The notes under the pieces are model-generated. The model had not been told where the DNA came from. It did not search any database and was given only the letters and a program-made list of their open reading frames with translations. A stretch of DNA of 64,000 bases from contig NZ_JACRSR010000001.1 of assembly GCF_014384795.1 (NCBI RefSeq), positions 310,001-374,000 on the forward strand. The letters are read 5' to 3'. Origin of the DNA: Gehongia tenuis (GTDB lineage Bacteria; Bacillota; Clostridia; Christensenellales; NSJ-53). The position numbers and the translations under genes are program-made. This document shows, piece by piece, positions 42,263-51,249 of the stretch. Within the stretch, counting starts at the first letter, position 1; each line of letters starts with the position of its first letter.

Positions 42263-43474
42263 GTGGAGGGGTTCCGGGAGGTCAACGCTTCCACCAAACG
42301 CTACCGCGTTCTCATGGGCTCCGCCGGTTCCGGCAAGTCCATGAACGTCGCGCAGGACCTCATCGGCAAGCTGTCCAACCCCAAATTCGCCGGCGCGAAC
42401 CTTTTGGTTGTCCGCAAGCTGGAGGAGGCCAACCGCGCTTCCACGCTGCCTCAGCTCATTCAGGCCGCAAAGGCCTTCTACGGCAGTGAGTGGCACCGCG
42501 CCTGGTCCGTTCGCCGGGAGCCCCTCGCCATGACATGCAGGGTCACCGGCTGCCAGATCCTCTTCGCGGGCATGAACGATCTCAGGCAGCGGGAGAAAAT
42601 CAAGTCCGTCGCCTTTGAACGGGGCAAGCTCACCTTCATCTGGGTGGAGGAGGCCACCGAGCTTTCCGAAGCCGATTTCGACATCCTGGACGACAGGCTC
42701 CGCGGCGTTCTGCCCCGGGGCTTGTATTACCAGATTACGTTAACCTTTAACCCCGTTTCCGCCAGCCACTGGCTGAAGAGCCGTTTCTTCGATCATCCCG
42801 ATCCCGCGGCGCTGGTTCACCGTTCCAATTACCGGGACAACCCCTTCATGGACGCGGCCTACCACCGCAGGATGGAGATGCGGAAAAAGCGGGACCCGGA
42901 GGGGTACCGGGTGTATGGTCTCGGGGAGTGGGGCGGCACGGAAAAAATGGTGCTGCCCCACTATCAGGTGCGGGCGTTCGACCGGGACCGGGAACGCTTC
43001 GACCGGGTGGTGCTGGGCCAGGATTTCGGGTTCAATCACGCCAACGCCATCCTGGAGGTGGGCATGAAGGACGGCGGGGTGTATGTGATGCGGGAGCTGG
43101 TGCTCCGGGGGCTGGACACGGCGGCCATCATTGAACGGGCGACGGCGGCCGGGGTGCCGAAGGATCTGGCGATGATCTGCGACAGCGCCGAGCCGGACCG
43201 CATCGCCAGCTGGCGGGCCGCCGGGTTCCGGGCCAGGCCGGTGAAAAAGGGCGCCGGTTCGGTGCTGGCCCAGCTGGACTATCTACGCGGACGGGAGCTC
43301 GTCATCCATCCCCAGTGTGTGCATCTCATCCGCGAGCTGGCCGGGTATGTATGGAAGAAGGACCCGCTCACCGGCGCGCTGCTGGACGAGCCCGCACCCG
43401 CTCCCGACGACGCCATCGCCGCGCTGCGCTATGCCGTCGATGAGGTGCGCAGAGGTCCCAATTTTACCTTCTAG
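42176..43474 (+). CDS. Terminase large subunit (XtmB-like)
   Basis: 432 aa by the start with the best ribosome-binding site (GAGGTG seven bases upstream); that start and the first 30 residues lie inside a repeat copy. Recognisable terminase begins near 42263. Walker A GSAGSGKS, Walker B FIWVEEATE and a C-terminal RNase H-like nuclease with acidic residues in LGQDFGFN, ICDSAEPD and DDAIAALRYA. It drives and cuts DNA during head filling. Confidence 0.85.
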   Translation: MGWDGPGGKAGGREKLARELEAATGRVRWVEGFREVNASTKRYRVLMGSAGSGKSMNVAQDLIGKLSNPKFAGANLLVVRKLEEANRASTLPQLIQAAKAFYGSEWHRAWSVRREPLAMTCRVTGCQILFAGMNDLRQREKIKSVAFERGKLTFIWVEEATELSEADFDILDDRLRGVLPRGLYYQITLTFNPVSASHWLKSRFFDHPDPAALVHRSNYRDNPFMDAAYHRRMEMRKKRDPEGYRVYGLGEWGGTEKMVLPHYQVRAFDRDRERFDRVVLGQDFGFNHANAILEVGMKDGGVYVMRELVLRGLDTAAIIERATAAGVPKDLAMICDSAEPDRIASWRAAGFRARPVKKGAGSVLAQLDYLRGRELVIHPQCVHLIRELAGYVWKKDPLTGALLDEPAPAPDDAIAALRYAVDEVRRGPNFTF

Positions 43475-43549
43475 GCTTCTAATAGAAAAAAATTTTTTGC
43501 CCTCTGGACGGACCTGCAAACCCCTGAATTGTATGGAATTTCGCGATAT

Positions 43550-43569
43550 TGGTTATACTTTTATAACCA
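43550..43569. promoter_or_regulatory. Dyad before the first RHH gene
   Basis: TGGTTAT and ATAACCA with a 6-base spacer, 59 bases before the RHH start; likely an operator. Confidence 0.5.
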
Positions 43570-43627
43570 TTTATGACTATAGTATTGTGACCGGCTTAGG
43601 TCTATGATGGGGAAAAGGAGGCCTGCC

Positions 43628-43807
43628 ATGTTCCGCATCGAAAACGACTTTAAGAGCCCGAATGTTCCCCGTACCATCCGATTCACCGATCGACTCTTTG
43701 AAGAACTTACCGCCGCTGCCCAGGAAAATGGCGTCTCCTTCAATCGCCTGGTCTTGCAATGCTGCCGCTATGCGCTGGATCATTTGGACAGGGACGATCC
43801 TGAATAG
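43628..43807 (+). CDS. Arc-like RHH protein, twin 1
   Basis: 59 aa, AGGAGG before ATG. RHH layout: strand VPRTIRFTDRLFEEL then helices with ENGVSFNRLVLQCCRYAL. Closely related to the next gene, with which it shares GVSFNRLV-QC--YAL. Its base composition is less GC-biased than the phage structural genes. Confidence 0.7.
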   Translation: MFRIENDFKSPNVPRTIRFTDRLFEELTAAAQENGVSFNRLVLQCCRYALDHLDRDDPE

Positions 43808-43893
43808 TTTTTTCCTTTCCCCCGCTTCGTTTTTGACGGCGTTTTTGTGCGTCGTCATTTTTTGTAACCATTTTTTAATTACCGATATGCACA

Positions 43894-43922
43894 TTACCTT
43901 TATTACAAATGTGAACTATAAT
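43894..43922 (+). promoter_or_regulatory. Promoter of RHH twin 2
   Basis: TTACCT, 17 bases, TATAAT. Confidence 0.6.
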
Positions 43923-43949
43923 GGAGAAAAAGGTGAAGGGGGTCTTTAA

Positions 43950-44129
43950 ATGGAAAAATTCAAGATCGTTAAGTCCAGCGAAAGGATTACTTCCATCAAT
44001 CGGACCATCCGCTTGAGCCCGGAAAGCTTCGACCGCCTTTCCTCCTTGAGCCAGCAAAGCGGGGTCTCCTTTAATAGGCTTGTTAATCAGTGTATTGCCT
44101 ATGCGCTCCAAAACCTCGAGGAAGATTGA
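43950..44129 (+). CDS. Arc-like RHH protein, twin 2
   Basis: 59 aa, same length as twin 1. Strand SINRTIRLSPESFDRL, then SGVSFNRLVNQCIAYALQNL. GAAGGGGG precedes the ATG. Own promoter and terminator, so a separate unit placed inside the phage late region between terminase and portal. Probably a DNA-binding repressor. Confidence 0.7.
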   Translation: MEKFKIVKSSERITSINRTIRLSPESFDRLSSLSQQSGVSFNRLVNQCIAYALQNLEED

Positions 44130-44148
44130 TGTCTTCTCCGCACCAGAA

Positions 44149-44177
44149 AACAGTGGCAGCAGCCACTGTTTTTTTTG
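44149..44177 (+). terminator. Terminator after RHH twin 2
   Basis: AACAGTGGC/GCCACTGTT stem, AGCA loop, eight T. Confidence 0.9.
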
Positions 44178-44179
44178 TG

Positions 44180-44640
44180 GGGAAAAATCGGGGGGCGAAG
44201 CGGGCGAGGGGATGGGAGACGGAGGTTTGGACGGGATGGAGGAGCGGGTGGAGCGCGGGAGATGGAGGAGAAGGATCGGACGAGGGAGACGGGGGGTGGA
44301 TGGGATGGACCGGGCGAGGAGCCGGAGCAGGGGGGAGCCGGCACGCGAAAGGGGAGCGGCTACTGGCCGCAAGATGGGGGTGTTTGAAGACGGAATCGGA
44401 TGGACCGGGTGAGGAGATGGGAGACGGGGGGTGGATGGGATGGACCGGGTGAGGAGCCGGAGCACGGGAGGAGCCGGCACGCGAAAGGGAAGCGGCTACC
44501 AGCCGCAAGATGGGGGTGTTTGAAGACGGAATCGGATGGACCGGGTGAGGGGATGGGAGACGGGGGGAGCCGGCACGCGAAAGGGAAGCGGCTACCAGCC
44601 GCAAGTGCAGCGCCAATGCGGTACGCCAAAATGATAGGCT
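44180..44640. repeat. G/A-rich repeat array with compensating hairpins
   Basis: About 460 bases without a gene. A unit of about 136 bases (landmark TGTTTGAAGA at 44381 and 44517) recurs. Hairpin cores: GCGGCT-ACT-GGCCGC at 44356-44370, and GCGGCT-ACC-AGCCGC at 44492-44506 and 44588-44602. The left-arm C to T change is matched by a right-arm G to A change in the last two, so pairing is preserved. Confidence 0.8.
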
Positions 44641-44673
44641 ATCCTTGAAAGTAATGCAAGGGAGGAATCATTC

Positions 44674-46410
44674 TTGTTCTTATCCCAAACCGATGTGGTT
44701 CAGGCCGCCCTCGAGGCCCATGCGCCCATGTCCCTTGAGCAGATCCTGCTCACCGAAATCCGCGAGTTTGAAGGCTCCGCTAAACGGCGCTTCATGCTCC
44801 AGGGCATGGCCTACTACCGGGGGGAAAACGACATCCTCTTGAAGCACCGCACGGGCATCGGCGAGGACGGCTATGAAACCGTCATCCAAAATCTCGCCAA
44901 CAACCGCATCGCCCACGGCTTCATTCAAAAACTGGTGGATCAAAAGAAGGATTACCTCCTTTCCCGGCCCATCAGCATTGACTGCCGGGATCCCCATCAG
45001 CAGCGCCATCTCACCGACTTCTTTGACCGCGAGTTCATGCGGGTTTTGAAAAACGTCGGCGCCAGCGCCGTGGTGGAGGGCGAGGCCTATTTGCAGGTGT
45101 TCTACGACCCGGAAGGGCGGCTCCGGACCATGCTCATCCCCGCATCCCAGGTCATTCCCTTTTTCGAGGATGAGGACGGCGAGCTGGGCGGGCTGATCCG
45201 CTTCTACGATCTTGAAGGCTATGAGGGCCGGCACAAGATCCTTCAGCGAAAGGTGGAGTACTGGCACAGGGACGGCGTGGACCGCTACCGCGAGGAGGGC
45301 GGCCGCCTCATCCTGGAGGGCCGGGAGGGCCACTTCACGGTGGAGGGAAAACCGGCCTGCTTCGGCAGGGTGCCCTTCGTGGTGTTCCGCTACAACGCCC
45401 TGGGAAGGCCGCTTATCGCAAATCTCAAGGCGCTGGTGGATGAATACGACAAACGGGTTTCCCAGCGGGCGGACAGCCTCGAGGATCTGCCCAATTCGGT
45501 GTACGTGCTCAAAAATTTCGACGGGGAAAATCTCGGGGAGTTCCGGAAGAACCTGATGAGCTACCGGGCGGTGAAGGTCTCCGGCGACGGCGGCGTGGAT
45601 ACGCTGTCCCTGCCCGGGGACGGCGATTCGCTGGAGGATCATCTGAAGCGGCTTAGAAAGGATATCTACGAGTTCGGGCGGGGCGTGGATACCCAGAGCG
45701 AACGCTTCGGCGCAAGTCCCTCCGGCGTCGCGCTGAAGTTCCTCTACGCCGATCTGGACATGGACGCCTCCGAGATGGAGAGCGAGTTCCAGGCCGCCCT
45801 GCACCGCCTGCTCTGGTTCGTGAATTTCCACATCCGCACCTGCTTCGGCGAGGATTTTGACGGCAAGCCTGTGGAGTTCGTCCTGAACCGCGACATCCTC
45901 ATCAATGAGACCGATGCCATTGACAACTGTGTCAAGTCCGTGGGCATCCTCTCCGAACGGACCATTCTGGCCAACCATCCCTGGGTTGTGCAGGTGGAGC
46001 TGGAGGAGGCCAGGAAGCTGGAGGATGAGGCGAAGGCCGGAGAGGCTGAACGCGAAGGGCCGGGAGCGGAGAAGCCCGGGGACGGAGAGACGATGAACCG
46101 GAAGAAGGCCGGGGCGAAGGGACCGGGCGGCGCGGCAGGCGAAGCCGGGACCGGAGCCGGCAAGAAGGCCGGGGCGAAGCCCGGGGCCGGAGATACGATG
46201 AACCGGAAAAAGGCCGGGGCGACGGACGGCGCGGAAAGCAAAGACGGAACCGAAGCCGGGAAGAAGGGCGAGGCGAAGCCCGGCGACGTATGCACGGAAT
46301 ACCTGGCCCCCGGCCGGCGCCTGAGGCCAAGACCTAAGGGCACCGTCCCCTACTCGGGAATTACCGGTACGGATCCTTTTCTGTCCGGTTTCCATAAACG
46401 ACTGATTTAG
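44674..46410 (+). CDS. Phage portal protein, SPP1-type, with repeat tail
   Basis: 578 aa, TTG start with GGGAGG upstream. Residues 1-460 match SPP1 gp6-type portals (RGENDILLKHRTG, GEAYLQVFYDPEGRL, FGRVPFVVFRYNALG). Residues about 465-555 are a Lys/Gly/Ala-rich repeat (MNRKKAGA twice, KKAGAKPG) absent from portals. The portal ring connects head and tail and passes DNA. No MuF-like minor head protein follows, as would be usual. Confidence 0.8.
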   Translation: MFLSQTDVVQAALEAHAPMSLEQILLTEIREFEGSAKRRFMLQGMAYYRGENDILLKHRTGIGEDGYETVIQNLANNRIAHGFIQKLVDQKKDYLLSRPISIDCRDPHQQRHLTDFFDREFMRVLKNVGASAVVEGEAYLQVFYDPEGRLRTMLIPASQVIPFFEDEDGELGGLIRFYDLEGYEGRHKILQRKVEYWHRDGVDRYREEGGRLILEGREGHFTVEGKPACFGRVPFVVFRYNALGRPLIANLKALVDEYDKRVSQRADSLEDLPNSVYVLKNFDGENLGEFRKNLMSYRAVKVSGDGGVDTLSLPGDGDSLEDHLKRLRKDIYEFGRGVDTQSERFGASPSGVALKFLYADLDMDASEMESEFQAALHRLLWFVNFHIRTCFGEDFDGKPVEFVLNRDILINETDAIDNCVKSVGILSERTILANHPWVVQVELEEARKLEDEAKAGEAEREGPGAEKPGDGETMNRKKAGAKGPGGAAGEAGTGAGKKAGAKPGAGDTMNRKKAGATDGAESKDGTEAGKKGEAKPGDVCTEYLAPGRRLRPRPKGTVPYSGITGTDPFLSGFHKRLI

Positions 46411-46422
46411 GAGGCATTACAA

Positions 46423-47268
46423 ATGGCTGTGAACTATGCAACAAAATACGCCGGCGCTGTGGACGAACGCTTTCGTCTGAGCGCACTGACCACCCCCGCG
46501 GTGAACGATTCCTTTGACTGGACCGGCGCAAAAACCGTTCAGGTCTACTCCATTCCCACGGTGGCCATGTCCGACTACTCCCGCACCGGTACGGCCCGCT
46601 ACGGCACCCCCAGCGAGCTCGACAACACCCTGCAGGAGCTTACCCTCGCCAAGGACCGCGGGTTCGCTTTCATCATCGACCGCGGCAACTACAACGATAC
46701 GGCGATGACCAATGCCGCAGGCGAGGCGCTGCAGCGTCAGGTGGAAGAGGTTGTCATCCCGGAGATCGACACCTACCGCCTTTCCAAGATGGCCGCCGGC
46801 ACCGGCACCACCAAGACGGAGACGGTCACCTCCAGCAATGCTTACGATCTTTTCCTGGAGGCCTGCGGCACCCTCTCCGACAACAAGGTTCCCCTGGAGG
46901 GCCGCGTCGCCTTCGTAAACCCCGCCTTCTACAAGGCCATCAAGCAGGACGGGAGCTTCGTGAAGGGTTCGGATATGGCCCATGAGATGCTCAGCCACGG
47001 CGTGGTGGGCATGGTGGACGGCGTGAGCCTCATTCAGGTGCCCACCTCCTACATGCCCGAGGGCACCACCCTCATCATGGCCCATCCCCTTTGCACCACC
47101 GCACCGGTCAAGCTGGCCGACTACAAGATCCATGACAACCCTCCGGGCATCAACGGATGGCTGATCGAGGGCCGGGTGTACTACGATGCCTTCGTGCTCA
47201 CCAGCAAGAAGAAGGGCATCTACATCGTCAAGAACGCGGCGGCCCAGCAGCCCAGCGGCGACGCTTAA
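46423..47268 (+). CDS. Major capsid protein (XkdG-like)
   Basis: 281 aa. The pattern KTVQVYSIPTVAMSDYSRTG, the E-rich helix QRQVEEVVIPEIDTYR and the VAFVNPAFYKAIKQDG segment suit a HK97-fold major capsid protein as in PBSX-type heads. There is no N-terminal scaffolding/delta region, and no protease gene is present, so head assembly may need no proteolysis. GGAGG precedes the ATG. Confidence 0.75.
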   Translation: MAVNYATKYAGAVDERFRLSALTTPAVNDSFDWTGAKTVQVYSIPTVAMSDYSRTGTARYGTPSELDNTLQELTLAKDRGFAFIIDRGNYNDTAMTNAAGEALQRQVEEVVIPEIDTYRLSKMAAGTGTTKTETVTSSNAYDLFLEACGTLSDNKVPLEGRVAFVNPAFYKAIKQDGSFVKGSDMAHEMLSHGVVGMVDGVSLIQVPTSYMPEGTTLIMAHPLCTTAPVKLADYKIHDNPPGINGWLIEGRVYYDAFVLTSKKKGIYIVKNAAAQQPSGDA

Positions 47269-47280
47269 AAGGAGGGGCAT

Positions 47281-47598
47281 ATGACGAAGGATGAAGCGGT
47301 TGTGGCGGCGGCGGCCCTCCTGACGGGCCGGGTGGAGGCTGATCTCATCGATGACCTGGCGGCGGAGGCCGTGCAGCTCATCCTGGATTACTGCCATATC
47401 CCGGACTTCCCCGCGGCGCTCATCCCGGTGGCCGCCGATGCGGCGGTGGCCCTCTCCCATCGGGATGAGCGGCCCGCCGCCGGCGTCTCCCAGCTGTCGG
47501 TGGGCGATACGTCCATCACCTACGGCAAGGCCGATACGGGCGATGTGCTTTCCGCTTTTGCCTCGCGCCTTCATCCCTACCGAAGGGTGGCGTGGTGA
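47281..47598 (+). CDS. Phage head-tail connector protein
   Basis: 105 aa, all-helical (TGRVEADLIDDLAAEAVQLILDYC), like gp6/YqbG-type connectors that bind beneath the portal. GGAGG upstream. TGATG overlap with the next gene. Confidence 0.6.
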   Translation: MTKDEAVVAAAALLTGRVEADLIDDLAAEAVQLILDYCHIPDFPAALIPVAADAAVALSHRDERPAAGVSQLSVGDTSITYGKADTGDVLSAFASRLHPYRRVAW

Positions 47599-47957
47599 TG
47601 GGATACCGGGATTTGACCGCCCTGTTCACCGATGAGGCGGACATCTTCCGCCGCAAGGCGGGCAGCGCCGGCCCCTTTACCACCGCCGATACCCTGGAAA
47701 AAGTGGCGGAAGGCATCCCCTGCAGGCTCTCCCAAAAGGGCAGGGTCAATCTGGGGGAGTCCGGCCTCGGCGAGGTCTACAATGCCGCCAACTTCCGGCT
47801 GAAGCTCTTTCTGCCCCCCGGCACCGATATCCGGCAGGGGGACAGTGTGAAGGTCCGAAGATTCGGCGGGGACGGCGCGACCCAGTTCCTCGCCGGGTTT
47901 CCCTTCACCTACGACTCCCACGTGGAGGTGCATTTGAGCTTCATCGGCAAGGCGTAG
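47598..47957 (+). CDS. Head-closure protein (XkdH-like)
   Basis: 119 aa beta-rich protein; the pattern DEADIFRRKAG, then PPGTDIRQGDSVKVRRFGG is typical of phage head-closure/stopper proteins. Start ATG overlaps the preceding stop. Followed by a tandem repeat gap. Confidence 0.6.
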   Translation: MGYRDLTALFTDEADIFRRKAGSAGPFTTADTLEKVAEGIPCRLSQKGRVNLGESGLGEVYNAANFRLKLFLPPGTDIRQGDSVKVRRFGGDGATQFLAGFPFTYDSHVEVHLSFIGKA

Positions 47958-48004
47958 CCGGGAAACCCCGGCGGGCAATCCGCGTGCGAGGCGAGGGAAT
48001 TTGC

Positions 48005-48185
48005 CAGAGCGGAGGTAAGGCCGGGGGCTGGGAGAACGGTGAAGGCGAAGGCCGGGGCCGGAGGTAAGGCCGAAGCGCGGAGGCTGGGAGAACGGTGAAG
48101 GCGAAGGCCGGGGCCGGAGGTAAGGCCGAAGCGCGGAGGCTGGGAGAACGGTGAAGGCGAAGGCCGGGGCCGGAGAGAAGGCCGA
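48005..48185. repeat. 56-bp tandem repeat, about 3 copies
   Basis: GGGAGAACGGTGAAGG recurs at 48030, 48086 and 48142, period 56 bases, so not coding in a single frame. It fills the gap between XkdH-like and XkdI-like genes. Confidence 0.85.
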
Positions 48186-48245
48186 AGTGTGAAGGATCGA
48201 GAATGGCTGAAAGGCTGAAGAGACAGCCGAAAGGCGGGTGAATAT

Positions 48246-48638
48246 ATGGGTGCCTTGGAACAGCAGCTCTATCGGCTGCAAAAATGGAAGATGCGCGTCG
48301 ACCGCGCCAGAAACGGTGTGGACGCTCTCTACAGGAGCGCCGGCGAGGCCGCTGCCGATAAGGGGCTTGCCGCCGTCCGGGCGCTCACCCCTGTTGAGAC
48401 CGGCAGGCTGCAGATGGGTTGGCAAAAACGGGTCTCCCGTACGGGCAGCAGCTACCAAGTGAGTTTATTGAATGAAGTTGCTTATGCCCCCTACGTGGAA
48501 TTTGGCCATCGGGCGGGCAAGAGCGGTTTCGTCCCCGGCAGGTACATGATGAGCCGGGGACGGATCGCCGCCCAGACGGCCCTCGCCATGGAAGTGGCGC
48601 GGGCGGAGGCAAAGATCCTGACCCAGGTGAAACAGTAG
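48246..48638 (+). CDS. HK97 gp10/XkdI-like tail completion protein
   Basis: 130 aa. ALTPVETGRLQMGWQ and NEVAYAPYVEFGHRAG are the hallmark motifs of the HK97-gp10-like family acting at the head-tail joint. ATG after GGCGGGTG. Confidence 0.8.
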   Translation: MGALEQQLYRLQKWKMRVDRARNGVDALYRSAGEAAADKGLAAVRALTPVETGRLQMGWQKRVSRTGSSYQVSLLNEVAYAPYVEFGHRAGKSGFVPGRYMMSRGRIAAQTALAMEVARAEAKILTQVKQ

Positions 48639-48657
48639 GCATGAGGGGGGACGGTTT

Positions 48658-49116
48658 TTGGTTACCGAAGTGATAAAGGCGGTGGCGAAGGCTCTGTCCG
48701 AGGGCTGGAAGCTGCCCGTTTACGGCGAACAGGTGGTGCAGGGATTCATGGAGCCCTGCTTCGCCATCCGCCTCGAGCAAAGCGGCGTGAAAAGGGAACT
48801 GCAGGGCCGCAGTCTCTGGGAGGTGGAGCTGGACGTGATGTTCTTTCCCGGAGAGGGCGGCAACGCCTCGGCCATGGCCGAGCTGCCCGCTCTGCATGGG
48901 GCGCTTAGCGAGGTGAGCTGGGAGGGTGTGCGCTATGCCCTCGCCCGTATGGATTCGGCGCTGGTGGACGGCGTGCTGCATCTCATCCTGCGCTACCCCT
49001 TCCGCGCTTTGCAGGAAAGAACCCCCGATACGGCCATGGCCTCCTTTGAGGTCACCGTGCGGCAAAGGCAGGACGAAGCGGGAAGCGCCCAGGCCGCGGA
49101 CGGAGAGCGGACATGA
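48658..49116 (+). CDS. XkdJ-like tail terminator protein
   Basis: 152 aa, TTG start. Helix VIKAVAKALSEGW then alternating strands with YALARMDSALVDGVLHLILRY-like segments fit the DUF6838/XkdJ group at the tail end. ATGA overlap with the next gene. Confidence 0.6.
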   Translation: MVTEVIKAVAKALSEGWKLPVYGEQVVQGFMEPCFAIRLEQSGVKRELQGRSLWEVELDVMFFPGEGGNASAMAELPALHGALSEVSWEGVRYALARMDSALVDGVLHLILRYPFRALQERTPDTAMASFEVTVRQRQDEAGSAQAADGERT

Positions 49117-49451
49117 GGCGGGGGCGGAACGCGCCTGCTGCGGCCCGCGCCGGGAGGGTGCGGGGCTGGGAGACCGGCTTGGACGCCGCGGACGGACGGA
49201 TGGACGGACCGGCGGGCGAAGGGACCGGAGAAGAACGGGACCAGGAAGAACGGGACCGGGAGGAGCGGAGCCGGGGGGAACGGGACGGCGGCTCGGGCGG
49301 GTCTGCGGGCCGGTTCCTCAAAAAACACTGGCTGGAGGTTCAGCGCGGCGTTCGCCGCGATGTGCTCGAGGCCCATCTCCGGGACGGCCAGGCCTACGGC
49401 CTGACGGAGATCCGTGAGATCCTGGGTCATTTTTGGAAAGAGGTGGATTGA
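49113..49451 (+). CDS. Small phage protein with repeat-rich N-terminus
   Basis: 112 aa. Residues 1-65 are Arg/Glu/Gly repeats (EERDQEERDREERSRGERD); only the last 45 (FLKKHWLEVQRGVRRDVLEAH) look like a folded domain. A similar short ORF lies before the sheath gene in PBSX-type elements. Repeat expansion likely created the N-terminus. Confidence 0.5.
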   Translation: MRRGRNAPAAARAGRVRGWETGLDAADGRMDGPAGEGTGEERDQEERDREERSRGERDGGSGGSAGRFLKKHWLEVQRGVRRDVLEAHLRDGQAYGLTEIREILGHFWKEVD

Positions 49452-49452
49452 T

Positions 49453-50772
49453 ATGGCGGGAGGCATTTTTACCGCTTACAACAAAAAGCGTGCCGGCGTT
49501 TACATCAACATCAAGGGCGCCGCAAAGGCGGACACCGGTCTTGGGGAGAGCGGCGTTGCGGCGGTGCCGGTGGAGTGCGGGTTTGGTCCTGGCACTGTGG
49601 TGGAGCTGCAAAGCGGCGCCGACACCCTCGGCATCTTTGGCGACAGTCTCGCCAGCGACGCCATGCGGCCCATTCGGGAGGCCATGCGGGGCGCGTCCAA
49701 GGTGCTGGCCATGCGCATCAACGGCGGCGGCACGAAGGCGTCCGGCACCCTCGGCGTCATCTCGGCCGAGGCGGTCTATGGCGGCGCGTCCGGCAACCGC
49801 ATCAAGCTTCAGGCGGAAGCACTCCCCGGCGGCAAGTACCGGGTGAGCACCCTCTACGACAATGCCGTGGTGGACGAGCAGGATGTGGCGGCGGCGGGGG
49901 ATCTGGCGGACAACGGCTGGGTTGCCTTCTCCGGCACCGGCGCCATCACCGAGGGCAGTGTGAGCCTTACCGGCGGCGTCAGCGAAACGGTGACGGCGGC
50001 AAGCTGGTCCGCCTTCCTTGCGGCCCTCGAGGGCCTTCGCTTCGGCGCCATGGCGGTGCCGGTATCCGAGGCGCTGGCGGAAAGCGTGCTGCCGGTGGTG
50101 AAGGCCTACGTGGTGCGCCTTCGGGACACGGTGGGCAAGAAGTTCGCCGCGGTGGTTCCCGCCTACGACGGGCAGGAACCCATGGACCATGAGGCCATCG
50201 TACAGGTGAAAAACGGCGTGATCATGGAGGACGGCGCGGTGGTGGACAGCCGCATCGCCACCTGCTACGTGGCGGGCGCTTATGCGGCTGCGGGCCCGGC
50301 GCGGTCCCTCACCTTCCAGGAGTATTCCGGAGCCGTGGATGTGACGAAAAACTACACCGATACCGAGATCGGCGAGCTTTTAACGGACGGCATGTTCATC
50401 TTTACGCTGGGAGAGAGGGTCAGGATCGAGCAGGACGTGAACTCCCTGACCACCTACACGGCGGACAAGCCCAGCTACTTCAGAAAGGCGCGGCTCATCC
50501 GCACGCTGGACGCCATTGCTCAGGATTTCAAGGACATCTTCGAAAGGGAGTTCGTGGGCAAGGTGCAGAACAATGTGGATGGACGGGCTCTGTTCTCGGC
50601 GCGCTGTGCCGCCTACCTGGACACGCTGGCCGCCCTCGGCGCCATCGAGGCACGGGAGGACGGCGATATCGTGGTGGCGCTGGGCAGCGAGCCGGACAGC
50701 CTGGTGGTGGAAGCGGCCATCCGGGCGGTGGACGCGGTGGAGAAGATCTACATGACCGTATCGGTTGCGTAA
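49453..50772 (+). CDS. Tail sheath protein (XkdK-like)
   Basis: 439 aa. N-terminal KRAGVYINIKGAA and the C-terminal KARLIRTLDAIAQDFKDIF to IYMTVSVA segment match XkdK-type contractile sheath proteins. This shows the particle has a contractile tail. ATG with AGAGGTGG upstream. Confidence 0.85.
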   Translation: MAGGIFTAYNKKRAGVYINIKGAAKADTGLGESGVAAVPVECGFGPGTVVELQSGADTLGIFGDSLASDAMRPIREAMRGASKVLAMRINGGGTKASGTLGVISAEAVYGGASGNRIKLQAEALPGGKYRVSTLYDNAVVDEQDVAAAGDLADNGWVAFSGTGAITEGSVSLTGGVSETVTAASWSAFLAALEGLRFGAMAVPVSEALAESVLPVVKAYVVRLRDTVGKKFAAVVPAYDGQEPMDHEAIVQVKNGVIMEDGAVVDSRIATCYVAGAYAAAGPARSLTFQEYSGAVDVTKNYTDTEIGELLTDGMFIFTLGERVRIEQDVNSLTTYTADKPSYFRKARLIRTLDAIAQDFKDIFEREFVGKVQNNVDGRALFSARCAAYLDTLAALGAIEAREDGDIVVALGSEPDSLVVEAAIRAVDAVEKIYMTVSVA

Positions 50773-50784
50773 AGGAGGAGGAAA

Positions 50785-51249
50785 ATGGGCTATCTGAAAG
50801 CCAGTGATACCCTGTTCGGCCAGGAGGGCCGGGCCTATGCCACCATCGACGGCCAGGTGGAGGAGATGTTCTACATCAAGCGGCTCACCGCTTCCGTGGA
50901 GAAAAACAAGGTCAAGATGGCGACCCTGGGCAGGCGCGCCTTGCAGCATAAGGCCGCCGGCTACGAGGGCAAGGGCGAGATGACCATCTATTACGTTACC
51001 AGCCTGTTTCGTCAGATCATGTGCGATTACATGAAGCGCGGCCGGGATCTCTATTTCGATATTCAGGTCACCAACGAGGACCCCACCTCCGCCGCCGGCC
51101 GGCAGACCGTGGTCCTGAAAAATGTCAATCTTGATTCCGTCGTCATGGCCGCCCTGGACGTGGAGGCCGAAGCCCTGGAGGAGGACGTTTCCTTCACCTT
51201 CGACGACGTGGAGATCCTCCAAAGCTTCACCGCCCCGGAATTGGGTTGA
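50785..51249 (+). CDS. Tail tube protein (XkdM-like)
   Basis: 154 aa. DTLFGQEGRAYATIDGQVEE and AALDVEAEALEEDVSFTFDD fit phage_tail_2/XkdM tube proteins, the inner tube of the contractile tail. GGAGG upstream. Confidence 0.85.
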   Translation: MGYLKASDTLFGQEGRAYATIDGQVEEMFYIKRLTASVEKNKVKMATLGRRALQHKAAGYEGKGEMTIYYVTSLFRQIMCDYMKRGRDLYFDIQVTNEDPTSAAGRQTVVLKNVNLDSVVMAALDVEAEALEEDVSFTFDDVEILQSFTAPELG

